Source of the DNA: Artocarpus heterophyllus
Taxonomy: Eukaryota > Streptophyta > Magnoliopsida > Rosales > Moraceae
Assembly (NCBI GenBank): GCA_025403435.1
Contig: CM046331.1
Location: 32,211,893 to 32,275,892, forward strand
Reading direction: 5' to 3'
DNA: 64,000 nucleotides
Part shown: positions 1 through 10,508 of the stretch, piece after piece
Position numbering within the stretch: position 1 is the stretch's first letter
Layout: each line of letters opens with the position of its first letter
Translations under genes and position numbers: made by a program
The notes under the pieces: generated by a model
Seen by the model: only the letters and a program-made list of their open reading frames with translations
Told to the model about the DNA's origin: nothing
Database searches by the model: none

Positions 1-958
1 AGTACAAAGACTAATCAAACTCTTGAATAGAGAGTTCTTAGTCAAGCATTTAGGACTATTGCATTACTTCCTGGGAATTGAAATTACAAGGACAGCCACT
101 GGATTGCATATGTCACAAGGTAGATACATCAAAGACCTCTTAAAGAAAGTCAAAATGCAAGAAGCTAAGTCACTACCTACACCAATGCTCACTCATCCTC
201 AACTTTCGGCTTTAAATGGAGACCCCTTGGAAGATGGAAAGCTATATAGAAGCACAGTGGGAGCATTGCAGTATGTCACAGTTACAAGACTTAAGATAGC
301 CTTCTCAATGAATAAAGTTAGCCAGTATATGCAATGTCCTTTGAACACTCACTGGAAGACAGTTAAAAGAATTCTTAGATATTTGAGAGGAACATTGGAC
401 TACGGGCTTAACTTCACCAAATCTCCTCATCTCAATTTAATAGGGTATTCAGATGCTGATTGGGCCACAAACACTGATGATAGGAGGTCAACTTCGGGTT
501 TTTGCATCTATCTTGGAAACAACTTGGTGACATGGTGTTCAAAAAAACAAAGCACAATCTCTAGATCCAACACAGAAGTTGAATATAGAAGCCTAGCTAA
601 TGCTACAACAGAAGTTCTATGGCTTCTTTCCCTGCTCAAGGAGCTAAAGGTTCAATCCACAAGAGCCCCAATTATTTAGGTAGATAATCTCAGCACTGTT
701 GCTCTATCAGCCAACTCTATTCTTCACTCAAGAACTAAACATATTGAATTGGATCTTTACTTTGTTAGAGAGAAAGTCATTGACAAGACCATCACAGTTC
801 AACACGTTCCTTAATTAGATCAAACTGTAGATATTCTTACTAAAGCTCTGTCAAGAAACTTCTCTGGAAGATTAAGAAACAAGTTGGGATTAGTGTCTTT
901 AAAGGCTATGGAATTGAGGGAGGATGTTGGAAGAAATACTCAAACGACACAGTTTTGA
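1..958 (+). pseudogene. Ty1-copia pol 3' part (reverse transcriptase C-terminus and RNase H), broken
   Basis: The frame beginning around base 23 encodes the end of a copia reverse transcriptase (FLGIEI, then the QYVTVTRL block) followed by RNase H with YSDADWA, LVTWCSKKQ and, after a stop, the TKHIELD and VDILTKALS signatures of the copia pol C-terminus. The element continues beyond the left edge of the window. The frame is interrupted by TAG at 677-679, where copies of this family usually have Trp, and by TAA at 812-814. Both fit single transitions (TGG to TAG, CAA to TAA). There is no frameshift between the two stops. The frame runs into the LTR and stops at 956-958. It encodes no functional protein now. 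The family assignment is firm. The lineage within copia is not resolved. Confidence 0.9.
911..924 (+). promoter_or_regulatory. polypurine tract of the left copia element
   Basis: The purine-rich run gaattgagggagga lies directly before the TGTTGG that begins the LTR. This is the position where plus-strand DNA synthesis of an LTR retrotransposon is primed. Confidence 0.6.
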
Positions 959-1334
959 GCATTACATATTTTCCCTGTGTTGAGTTATCGTTTTCCTCTG
1001 TGCTGTACCAATTCCTTAGCCTTTCCTTCCCTTTTCTAAGCAGTCAGGTTCCTTTCCCACTCTCCTCATGCAGCTCTCGTGTCCACCTCTTGCGCTGCCT
1101 CCTTTAATCGTGGTGTTGAGCCACTTCCTCCTAGTGGTGTTGCTTAACCTATTGTTCTGCTCTTTTTTGTTTTGGCTGTACATTTTTGTTTTCCTTTTCC
1201 TTCTTAGTTTTGTCTATAAATATTGCTCTTGCTGGGTTGTACTATGGAGGGCAGTGAATTCAATAGAAACCTTCACATACCAATTTGTTTTACCCCAAAG
1301 GACCTCTGTTTACATTTACCAATTCCAGGAAACA
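925..1334 (+). repeat. 3' LTR of the left copia element
   Basis: The LTR begins with TGTTGGAAG after the polypurine tract and contains a TATA box (TATAAATA, 1215-1222). A plausible end is the CA at 1333-1334. The start is well supported by the polypurine tract. The end is a guess, because the 5' LTR lies outside the window and no target duplication can be checked. Confidence 0.5.
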
Positions 1335-1389
1335 AGATAGACGAGAGCCAAACCCATTTCTTGTTTGCATTCCCATAAAGCATCAAGGA

Positions 1390-1800
1390 TATCCTCAGAG
1401 TGGACAAAAAGTACTGTAATCTATCCCCCGCCTCCGAAGATTAGAGAAAGTCGGAATGTTGACGCTCAATCTTCTTGAGGATCTTAAGGTTCCAGAGCTT
1501 TTCCACCACGATTTGTCTATGGCCTCAGACGATGAAGAAGAAGAGATCTTTCTTTGGACCGCCGTCCAATATCTCGACCGAACCTTTCACATGTTAGCGC
1601 CAAATTAGCTCGTCATTACTAGCCTGAGAAGAAAGAGGGATCTTCAAAATTTCCTCCCTGTCAATCGGCCAAAAAACTAGGTTTACCTTGCTGACACTCC
1701 ACTGCTTCCCATCAATAAAGTCAGCCACAAGGGCGTTTTTACTCTGGTCATTAACAGCCGTTATAGGTCTAAAAGTGGGAACATAACTGTTTAAAGCCTT
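1390..1800 (-). pseudogene. LINE (non-LTR retrotransposon) relic, reverse transcriptase C-terminus and zf-RVT region
   Basis: Read on the minus strand, this stretch gives fragments typical of the region downstream of the LINE reverse transcriptase: VADFIDGKQWS, then PIDREEILKIPLSSQASND followed by ELIWR. After a stop and frame changes come KVRSRYWT and KLWNLKI. In intact plant LINEs the same series reads roughly as a DLID..W block, an EILKIPLS block, a YSVKSGYW block and a KLWNLKIPPK block. The order and spacing fit. The piece is short, shifted in frame and contains stops, so it is a dead fragment. Ends are approximate. Confidence 0.75.
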
Positions 1801-1844
1801 TGAAAAGCCGTGGCTTTCATATAAATATAAGTTACTAGGGGTTT

Positions 1845-1958
1845 GTTTGTTTCGATGCTCGAATTATGGTTTGAATCATTTTACTACAGTATTTTCTCTC
1901 ACAAAAATTTAAATCTTCATTCAAATACTCTATTCAAATACTCGAACCAAACGGACAA
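1845..1958. mobile_element. Tourist-like MITE, family 1, copy 1
   Basis: About 115 bp bounded by inverted GTTTGTTTCGA-like and TCGAACCAAAC-like ends. The interior (tttgaatcattttactacag) recurs almost unchanged at 3824-3943 and 6271-6390 and in reverse at 3642-3761. The target duplication at this copy is not clear. Confidence 0.6.
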
Positions 1959-2218
1959 TAGATATTTGAATATTAGTTGTAATAACTAATTCATATAAGC
2001 ACACTTCACACACGACCACAAAACAAACACAAGTGTTTTCTCTCTAGTTAGTGAGCCGGGCTGATGTAAAGCCCATTTGGGTCCCATTATAATGAACGAA
2101 GCGGTTCTCCAACCCAAGCTTCCCAAGTGGGCTCTTAATTAGATTCCACGAATGCCTCACAAAACCCAACATTGCAAACGTGGAAGCCTATAGGACTCTT
2201 GCAAAACGCCTCCATATT

Positions 2219-2245
2219 TAATATACATATAAATATATATACGAA
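2219..2245 (+). promoter_or_regulatory. TATA-like region upstream of the 2.3-kb small gene
   Basis: The run of TATA and ATATAAATATATA words lies about 60-85 bases before the ATG at 2304. The whole neighbourhood is AT-rich, so this is only a plausible core promoter. Confidence 0.25.
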
Positions 2246-2303
2246 ATTTCATATATTTTTAGCATCTTGTTATTTCTTATGGTTTCCAAAGAATTGTAGA
2301 GAA

Positions 2304-2600
2304 ATGGCAACCCAAAAGAAGGAAGAAGAGCGGAGTACTAGCCAAATAATAGAGCAACAAGCAAATTACGAGGAAACAACTAAAGAAGCAAAAGAGAGCA
2401 ATATTGGCAAGACTACTTGTAGTAGTACTAGTTCAGAGCCACACCAACACCAACACCATCATGAGCATGCAGTGGTTGTGAATGGGATTTCGAGCAAAGG
2501 GCACTACATGTTGAGCCACCTACCCGACGATGGCTCGGGTGACAGGGCTGTGGGGTGTCACGCCACAAGCCAAGCTGACCGCTTTAGATGTGTTCACTAA
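2304..2600 (+). CDS. small hypothetical hydrophilic protein (98 aa)
   Basis: I do not recognise this protein. From the ATG at 2304 it runs 98 residues. The N-terminal half is rich in Glu, Lys and Gln (MATQKKEEERS start), followed by a Ser/Thr stretch and a His-rich segment (HQHQHHHEHA). It ends in RCVH. There is no signal peptide or membrane segment. The frame also stays open upstream to 2172 through a non-AUG region, but AGAAATGGC around 2304 is a reasonable plant start context and follows an AT-rich leader. The last 20 residues look less protein-like and could be read-through of an intron: a GT lies just after the GSG codons near 2540. It could be the first exon of a longer gene whose other exons were lost. 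The coding status is inference. Confidence 0.35.
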   Translation: MATQKKEEERSTSQIIEQQANYEETTKEAKESNIGKTTCSSTSSEPHQHQHHHEHAVVVNGISSKGHYMLSHLPDDGSGDRAVGCHATSQADRFRCVH

Positions 2601-3590
2601 ATATATGGTACACGCATCATTACATGTTATATATATATATAGAGTACAAAAGTATATACTTGCGCATAAATATATACGTGTGTGTTTGGGTATGTATATA
2701 ATGATATACGTATGCGATATTGATAAATAGGGACGTCAATTAGGAGATACTTTGCATGTTAGGCATATATCCATGCAATTATACACGTCGTATACATGAA
2801 TATATGGTACACATGTATATACCTGTATATATATGTTTACATATGTGACATGCATAAAAAACTAGGGCACAGTTATATATATATATTTATGTGGATATAT
2901 TTATATGTATGGTACACATGATGAGGACATGTGCATGTTAGTCGCATATGTAGTAAATTTTTTGCTGTTGCTGACTATTTTGGATCTCTATATGGGCTCT
3001 GGACTCATAACTAGTTGTTAAAGCATGGAGATCATATAGCGTTTCCTTCTTCTTCTTTTTTTTCTTTTTTTTTTGTTTTTTGGAGGCGTATAGCGTTTAT
3101 TATTATTATTACCCCTTTTTCCTCTTGTTGGGTATAGCTTGCTTTTGGGTTCGTTTTATTTTCATTTTATTTAATATAAGGCTAGTCAGGCTGAAATCAA
3201 TTTGGATTAAAAAGTTATATTCTGTCCTCTTTTATTATTAAAAAAATAGTCTTATTGTCGACGTTTTTAAGAGGAAATATCTACCGATTCTTGGTATGTG
3301 AGTATATTCTCCTTAGTTGCATTTTCCAAGTTTTTTTTTCTTCTCTCTCTTTTTTTTTTTAAATTTTAATTTTAATTTTTTTATTTTTGCAGAGTTAATA
3401 GACGGCTGGATATTGTCCTTTCAATCGAATCGTGGTTTAGTTGAGTATTTTTTAATACCAAGTCAAATTCTCCATGAACGCGCCGACATATATGTATATT
3501 ATACAACATCAAAATTTTGTCCTTTTGTCTGTGCATGATAAGTTTGAATCTTACATTCAGATTTGCATATGTCAGATATTGGAGTGGGGA
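2601..3590. other. AT-rich non-coding stretch
   Basis: Dense TATATA and TGTATA words. A 'tatggtacaca' motif recurs near 2604, 2802 and 2909. Poly-T runs occur around 3050-3080 and 3330-3385. I see no supportable gene. Confidence 0.6.
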
Positions 3591-3641
3591 GGAGTTTTTT
3601 TTCCCTCGTAGAGCGGGGGTAGTTCTTTAAAATGAATCTTA

Positions 3642-3761
3642 AGGTCTGTTTGGTTCAAGTATTTAAATAAAATATTTAAATAAATATTTAATTTTTTATG
3701 AAAAAAAATATTATAGTAAAATAATTCAAACCGTGATTCGAATATCAAAACAAACGGACCT
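3642..3761 (-). mobile_element. Tourist-like MITE, family 1, copy 2 (inverted), TSD TTA
   Basis: 120 bp from AGGTCTGTTTGG to CAAACGGACCT, an obvious terminal inverted repeat. It is flanked on both sides by TTA (3639-3641 and 3762-3764), the 3-bp target duplication expected of PIF/Harbinger-derived Tourist elements. The interior is the reverse complement of the other copies. Confidence 0.8.
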
Positions 3762-3823
3762 TTAGAGTGTGTTTGTTTTTTTTTTCCTCATAGAGCGGGG
3801 GGAGTTCTTTAAAATGAATCTTA

Positions 3824-3943
3824 GAGTGTGTTTGTTTGAGTTTTTAAATCACGGTTTGAATCATTTTGCTATAGTATTTTTTCTTACAAAAATTTAAATC
3901 TTCATTCAAATACTATACTCAAATACTCATACCAAACGTACCT
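3824..3943 (+). mobile_element. Tourist-like MITE, family 1, copy 3, TSD TTA
   Basis: 120 bp starting GAGTGTGTTTGTTTGAG and ending CCAAACGTACCT, flanked by TTA at 3821-3823 and 3944-3946. Its length equals that of copy 2. The interior matches copies 1 and 4 in the same orientation. Confidence 0.8.
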
Positions 3944-3946
3944 TTA

Positions 3947-3979
3947 AACTCTTTTAGGGGCACGAATCCAAACACATTT

Positions 3980-4014
<35 letters not shown>

Positions 4015-6267
4015 GAGACGAAATTATTGTTATAAAATTAAAATCTAACATAATATTTAAAATATTTTAAAAGACATAATATTTTAAAATATGTCTTTAA
4101 TGACATAGTAATTGTTAAGATCTTAATGATATCATATATTGTACTATATAATTACATAGCAATAATTTTAATGATATTATTTTAAGACATTTATAAAATT
4201 TTTACAAATTGAAATTGTATTTTAATTCAATAAACATAATTAGGTCAGTGTTTTATTAACTCATATAAAAAGTGGGGGTAAACAAATTAAATTTTAATGC
4301 TGTTTGGCAACTGTTGTTTAAAGTATAGATTGTGGTTTAAATTATTTTTGGTTCTAACTTTTGTGAGGATAAAATTGTAACAAAAATAGTTTGAATAACA
4401 GTTTATGGGTCGTACCACTCTCTTCTATTAGAGAAAAAAATAGTACAATTTTAGATTTTGAAAAAGAAAATGATAAACCACATGGCTTTGACCATCTTGT
4501 AGAGTGGGACTACGTCTGAATATGTGCCGGCTGTCTACGTTTGTGTTTCTTAATTTGTTATTATTATTATATTATAATCATATCCGTCTGTTTTTGTGAA
4601 CTACGTTGAAATCTTACTAGTTTTTGTCTTTTTCTATTGCAATATTGAACACTCAAAAATGATAAAAGAAAGGTTTAATAATAAACATTTTTACGAAGTT
4701 ACCAAGTTATGTAATCTCATTCACTTTGTTCTGGATTTGCTACACACAATTTCGTGGCTTAAAAAAAAAAAAAAAAAAAAAAACCTGGCAAGTGAGGTTT
4801 AACCTTTCACCACCAGAAGAGGAGGAAACGACGTCGTCTCTTCCACATGGGTCATGTTGGTGACCAACCTGAAAGCCTTTTAATTTCTTAGCCGAAAAAA
4901 AAGGGAAAAAGAAGAGAGAACTTTTTTCGTCTCAAGCTTCACAGGACCGATATTTGGCATTCCAACTACTACTTCTTCTCTTGTCTTTTTTTATAATTTG
5001 GAATCAATGTCTACATTTCAACTCCAATTTCAATTCAAACTGCTACATAATTGGTAAACGCCAAGCAAGTTGCACCATAGTCGCTGTCCATATTTGTAAG
5101 AATATATATGGTGAGTTCCCACCAATGGGGTCTGGATTAACAAATGATTGAGACATGTTAGAAGACATGAAATTACGTATTAGAATAAAAAACCAATATC
5201 CCTCAATTTCAAAAGAAAAGGAAAAAAAACAAAAATAAGATATACATATATATATATATATATATATAGAAAGGATAAGAACTCCATGAGGTCATACACT
5301 AAATTATGGTGCATTCATCTTCTATTAATTTCTTTTTTATTTATCAGTTGTTTATCAAGGATATAACTTGAAAGTTGTTTATTTTGGGCCTTGAATCATT
5401 CTCGCCAGCCCCCACCCCCACACTATTTAAATTAAATTTTATTTATCACCTATGTACCTCTATTAATTCCAATATTACACATAACTATTTCACCAAGAAA
5501 AAATCTAAAAGGGATCAGCTTCAAATTTATTTATTTATTTTTTTTTTTGGGAATATCGTTTTCAACTTTTGTTAAAATTTGGACGGAATCATCACATGCT
5601 TAACACATGACCTCATCAAAAACAAAAATTAAAAATAAGGAATCCTGAAAATGAGATCCTTTTGTATTTATGAAGACTAAAATTTATTTAAACATCAAAG
5701 CGTAGAACTGAGCAGCCTCCATTGACGCGCCATTGAGAGAGAAGGGTTTGAGATTGTCTCTAGTGTTTTAATCATTTTTTTTTACTCTTGATAGCTGCTT
5801 AAGATTATTTTTGTAATTTCTCTTTAAAAAAACATTTATGTGCATGTATATTGACATTTTTTATCCGGATATTAATTACAAAGAGATTAACATTTTGGAC
5901 CACTACTACTACTAAAATTTAGTTCAAGGAGCGTTTTATTCATAAAATTAGATCGAATATCGAATGATCACAGCCTAATTCTTCAAAATCTTTTAATTTC
6001 AAAATTTTTTAAAGTTAAATTGTGTAAATAGAACCATTCTATATGTTTCGAGCGTTTTAATAATCACAAACTAATTGGTCTTCTTTTTGTGAAAAAAAAG
6101 AAAAGAAAAGAAAAGTAAAGAAAAGAAATGGTCCATATGTGGGAGCACTTTGATGCGAATATCTTTGTGGCGTTTACTTTATTATTGTTTGGAAGGAAGT
6201 GGCATTCAACCTCATTTGATCAGTTTTTGGAAGGAAGTCGGGAATTCCATAAAATATGAAGAAATAA
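3947..6267. other. AT-rich intergenic DNA with microsatellites
   Basis: Contains TA-dinucleotide runs near 3985-4010 and 5246-5270, a poly-A run at 4761-4782, and poly-T or ATTT runs near 5530. Open frames here are short, low-complexity and start without a convincing context. I see no supportable gene. Confidence 0.6.
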
Positions 6268-6270
6268 TAA

Positions 6271-6390
6271 GGGTTCGTTTGTTTCGATACTTGAATCACA
6301 GTTTGAATCATTTTACTACAGTATTTTCTCTCATAAAAATTTAAATCTTAATTCAAATACTTTATTTAAATACTCAAACTAAACGGGCCT
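6271..6390 (+). mobile_element. Tourist-like MITE, family 1, copy 4, TSD TAA
   Basis: 120 bp starting GGGTTCGTTTGTTTCGA and ending AAACTAAACGGGCCT. TAA lies at 6268-6270 and at 6391-6393, compatible with a 3-bp Tourist-type target duplication. The interior is nearly identical to copy 1. Confidence 0.75.
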
Positions 6391-6393
6391 TAA

Positions 6394-9300
6394 ATATATT
6401 TGGTTGTGGTAGTTGTCATGACTCATGGTTACATGCAACTGGCTGTCTGGCTCTAATAGTGTTAAAGGGCAAAACCAAGTAACATATTACTTCAGCTCGC
6501 CATATATATATATATATATATATATATCTACTACAAAACAACCCGGCGCAAAACACGCCCAGTACGTGGCACCTTTTTGAAAAAAGTAAAGCTTTTTTGA
6601 TTTTGGTTAAGTGTGCCCCGTTGGACCAACGTAACCCCATTGATGAATGAAAATTATATGATAAGTTTAATGACTGGAGGTAAGGAAATGACTGGTCAAA
6701 GTTGTAATTATGTGCTAAGTTTAATGGCAAACTAGTTGTAAAGATCGTACGAGTTGGATGAACAAGCAACAACCTAACAATTTAGGTTGAAAGGTAACAA
6801 TGGTGTAATCATAGACATATCTTTTCTGCGATTTGTAATCATTTTAGTAGAAATTTTAAACGCTTTGCGTTTAAATTCAAGCCTCTGTAGAAAGACAATA
6901 CATAACAAATTATTGTTCGGACCCCCACACCTTCTTTTTGTATTCTTTTTCTCTCTTTATTTTTTCCCCTGCCTTCGTGTTTGATCTTATCTCTATCTGT
7001 TATGAAATCATATCACATAATAATTAGAATGGTCATTAGATAACTTCATTATCTCCATCTCTCTCTTTTCTTATTGTATCGCATCACTAGTTCACTGGGG
7101 AGGGTCAGCTTGTCTCCACCTAATACACTCCATTTCAGATCGTGGAGACCAAGATTCGTAAATGCTTAATCAATGAGAAAAGGGCGATCCATGGAGAAAC
7201 CATGCCACGGCTATCGCCAGGTGCGTCAGGGCTTGCATGCCGGTGAAGCTGTCACCATAAGTGACAACTACTTGCCAGCCTCCGCCCAATGGCTGTCTCT
7301 ACGATCTTAGAATAAAGAATGGTTGCGGCTGCAACAAAACAGTCATTCGGATCCGTCTGTGTTGTTAATTTGAAGCTTTAATTCTATTGAGAACGAAAAT
7401 ATGCGCACCAAAAAAAAAAAAAACATACAAAATTTATAGTGATTTACTTTTGATGTGAGAACTACATTTATTTTCAGCCACTGTGGAATAATTTATTATG
7501 ATGGTAAAGAAGAAGTTATAAGAGAAAAATTGGAGGATTCTTAAAAAGAGCCTCTTAGGAAATTTTTTTTTGACAAATGGTCTAAATTTTTTTAGACAAT
7601 TTTTAGACAAAAAAAAGGCTTTTTAGACATCAAAATGATTCTAGTTTTTTTTCTTTTCACTATGTTAAGGTTCCTCTTCTCGTTACAGTTATTTTTGTTT
7701 TTTTTTTAAGGTTCCTCTTCTCGTTACAGTTATTTTTGTTTTTTTCTTGAAAAAAACTGAAACAGTTTAACTGCTTAAAAAAGTATATTTTTTTTCTGCA
7801 AAAAAAAGAGAAGCTCTTTCTCCAATTAGGATTTTTTTTTTTTTTGCCCTTTCGTCAAAATCTGCCAGAAAAATTATAGAGCCTTTCTCAAGAATTTTCC
7901 CTAACCTTTCGATCGCTCGATTTTTCTGAGTTTCATTTCATAAAAAAAATAACATAACCTATCTATCTGTATGTTTATAAAAAAATAAGTAACAAACCTA
8001 AAAAAATTACAAAACACAAACTCCAGCGAGCTGACATGTGCGGCCAGGCAAGATTTGCCTCATGCTACGATTTTTGTAGTGCTTTACTTGCAGCTGTGCG
8101 TCTTCTTCTCCACGACCGTGCGTAGCTTTTGTCTTTTCTTACAGCCGCATGAAATCTTTTACCACAGGGCACCTAGAGTTAAAAAAAAAAACCCATTTTT
8201 TGTGGTTTTTTTTCTTTTCTTTCATCTTTATAGTAAAATTTTGGTCTATAATTATATTTTAAAAAACGTTGAACTTGATTCTATATTTTTTAGTAGTCTT
8301 TACAATAGACTATGATCATGAGAACCCGCAAAATGTGAACGGCGACTCGGTGGTGATGGTCGCAAAAATTGTGAAAAACAATTGTTTCTTTATCCGCCTA
8401 AGGTGCAGACCACAGCTTTTTCACAGTCGTTTCTTTCGTTGTGAAGCGGCATGAAAAGGCAAATATCTAACACCGTGAAAAAGAAATGAAAGCAGAAGAT
8501 GCATGTAAGTATAACTTTAAGGACTCAATCTTGGCCAAGTTCCTTTAACAGAAAATAATGGCAGGTGTGGGTCCCACCAAAGTATAAAAAAAGAGGGAAG
8601 ATGATAATAATGACAGGCAATGGGCTCATTCCACGCAAAGCTCAATTCCAGAGTTGAAAAACCAGAGCCGTGTGTCAGTAGTCAAGGCACAACGCTACAG
8701 CGAGAGCCTCCACTAATACTACATATTTTGAAAACGTAAAATCAAGTCAAAATCAATAATTTTTACAAATCTGATGATTAAGAGAAATATACTCACTGAT
8801 GGGATTTTCTTTCCATCATATTAAATTTTCTTCGACGGTTGAAACTTGCAACTTTCATGTCAAGAATAAGTCGTTATAAACTTCAGGTATTCATTTTTGC
8901 CTGTTTTGTTCTGCTCTGTTTTTATTTTCTCTCCATGATTTAAGTATAGTATTTTTTGTGAAAATAAGCGTTAAAAAATTTTAGACCTCTACACCACAAA
9001 TCGTGTTTGTAACGCCTTCTTACAGGGACCACAGGTGTCGTTTCATTCATATATTATATATTTATTTTTATTTTTATTTTTTGATAAACTTTAAGTACAA
9101 AATTTATATAAAACTTTGATTGTAAACGTAGTTAAAGAAAGCGTAACCTGAATCCATACATACATTTTTTTTACAATATTCAATAACTTAATCCATACTA
9201 TTAATAATTCAATTACACATTAAACTGATCATGAAACTTCTTTTAATAAAGTAAATATACCAAATAGTAAAATCATAACTTATATCACATCATTTAAAAC
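6394..9300. other. intergenic DNA without a recognisable gene
   Basis: Includes a TA microsatellite near 6502-6526, homopolymer A and T runs, and a 41-bp tandem duplication at 7665-7748. The stretch 7080-7340 and the stretch 8030-8460 have higher GC than their surroundings and could be decayed gene or transposon pieces. No frame gives a recognisable protein. A TATA-like gtataaaaaaag at about 8582 has no supportable frame after it. Confidence 0.5.
7665..7748 (+). repeat. 41-bp tandem duplication
   Basis: The segment taaggttcctcttctcgtta plus the following cagttatttttg and T-run is present twice in direct succession, essentially identical. This suggests a recent slippage event. Confidence 0.85.
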
Positions 9301-9312
9301 TATTTGCTCCTA

Positions 9313-9490
9313 CAGTTTGGCAGGCCGAACTGGAGACTTTGGTAGGCCGAACATGGTCGGCAGACCGAAAATTATCTACCGACAGGCCGACAAAGGCTCT
9401 GCAAAATAGGGTTAAAAACTTTCAAAGTTCGGCAGGCCGAACATTCTTACATCGGCATGCCGACCAATGATCATCAGTAGGCCGACCGAG
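9313..9490 (+). repeat. GC-rich palindrome cluster 1 (GTTCGGCAGGCCGAAC)
   Basis: Seven degenerate copies of a word centred on CGGCAGGCCGA lie 20-40 bases apart. The copy at 9427-9442 is a perfect inverted repeat with 7-bp arms and an AG centre. The cluster is far richer in GC than its surroundings. Confidence 0.7.
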
Positions 9491-9930
9491 CCAAAAACTT
9501 TCAGAAAACTTAATTTTAAGACAAATTTAACTTTTCAAAATACTGAAGATCAAATTCTTAAAATGATAAAATAGAATAATAAAACATAGTTCTTATATTC
9601 TTTAAAACTTATCATAAAAATATGTTCAAATAATAAACCATAGCTTAAATCATAAAACTTGCATCATTGGCGTTCTTCCGGTTACAATTCATCTTCCTTA
9701 TGCTCACACGTCTTTTCATATCCTCCGCCTAATCCATGACTTTCTTACCCTTATCTGCAACATGATATTAACTTGAATAAGCCAAAGCTTAGTAAGTACA
9801 TATATTTCTCACAATTTAAAAACATTTCATAAACATCATCATCATCATCATCATAATAGTGCATTAAGCACATTTTCATAAAAATATATCTTTCAATACA
9901 TTAACCATATTAAAACTTATTCCATTTTAT

Positions 9931-10452
9931 CTTAAGGGCCTAAGTGTTGCGCTATAATCATCATTGTAGGCACGCCGTCATGAGAAAAGAATGGTAGCTA
10001 ATCCTAAACCAAACATGACATCATATCATATCATATCATAATATTGGTGTGTAATACTTATTAGGTGATACATATATACATAACTTTCACGCTTTGAAAT
10101 TTGTCATAATCAAACATGCATAACTTTAAATCATGAAGATCTTTCATAAGAAACCCTTTAAGGAAAATCATCATAAAATCATCATATGATATCTTAAGGG
10201 CCCAAGTGTTGCGCTATAATCATCATTGTAGGCACGCCGCCATGAGAGGAGAAGGGTAGCTAATTCTAAACCAAACATGACATCATATCATATCATATCA
10301 TAATATTGGTGTGCAACACTTATTAGGTGATACATATATACATAACTTTCACGATTTGAAATTTGCCATAATCAAACATGCATAACTTTAAATCATGAAG
10401 ATCTTTCATAAGAAAACCTTTAAGGAAAATCATCATAAAATCATCATAAATA
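9931..10452 (+). repeat. 262-bp tandem duplication
   Basis: The stretch starting cttaagggcctaagtgttgc at 9931 is repeated from 10193 (cttaagggcccaagtgttgc). The two copies are collinear over about 260 bp with few substitutions. Both contain the run atcatatcatatcatatcat and the phrase ttaggtgatacatatataca. No coding frame is seen. Confidence 0.9.
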
Positions 10453-10508
10453 TCATCATGAACATAGCATCAAACCTTATAAAATATATCATGTTGTAGG
10501 TGAGAATG

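Larger units (their letters stand above)
3594..3946. repeat. tandem duplication carrying two Tourist-like MITEs in opposite orientation
   Basis: A leader of about 40 bp (tttcc.c.tagagcggggg, then agttctttaaaatgaatctta) occurs at about 3600-3641 and again at about 3782-3823. Each copy is directly followed by a family-1 MITE, at 3642-3761 and 3824-3943. The two MITEs are in opposite orientation relative to the flanking duplication. Confidence 0.65.

Noticed and set aside
9313..9490. The regularly spaced palindromes as a CRISPR array
   Set aside because: The genome is a plant nuclear one. The repeats are degenerate, the spacing is irregular and no cas genes are present.
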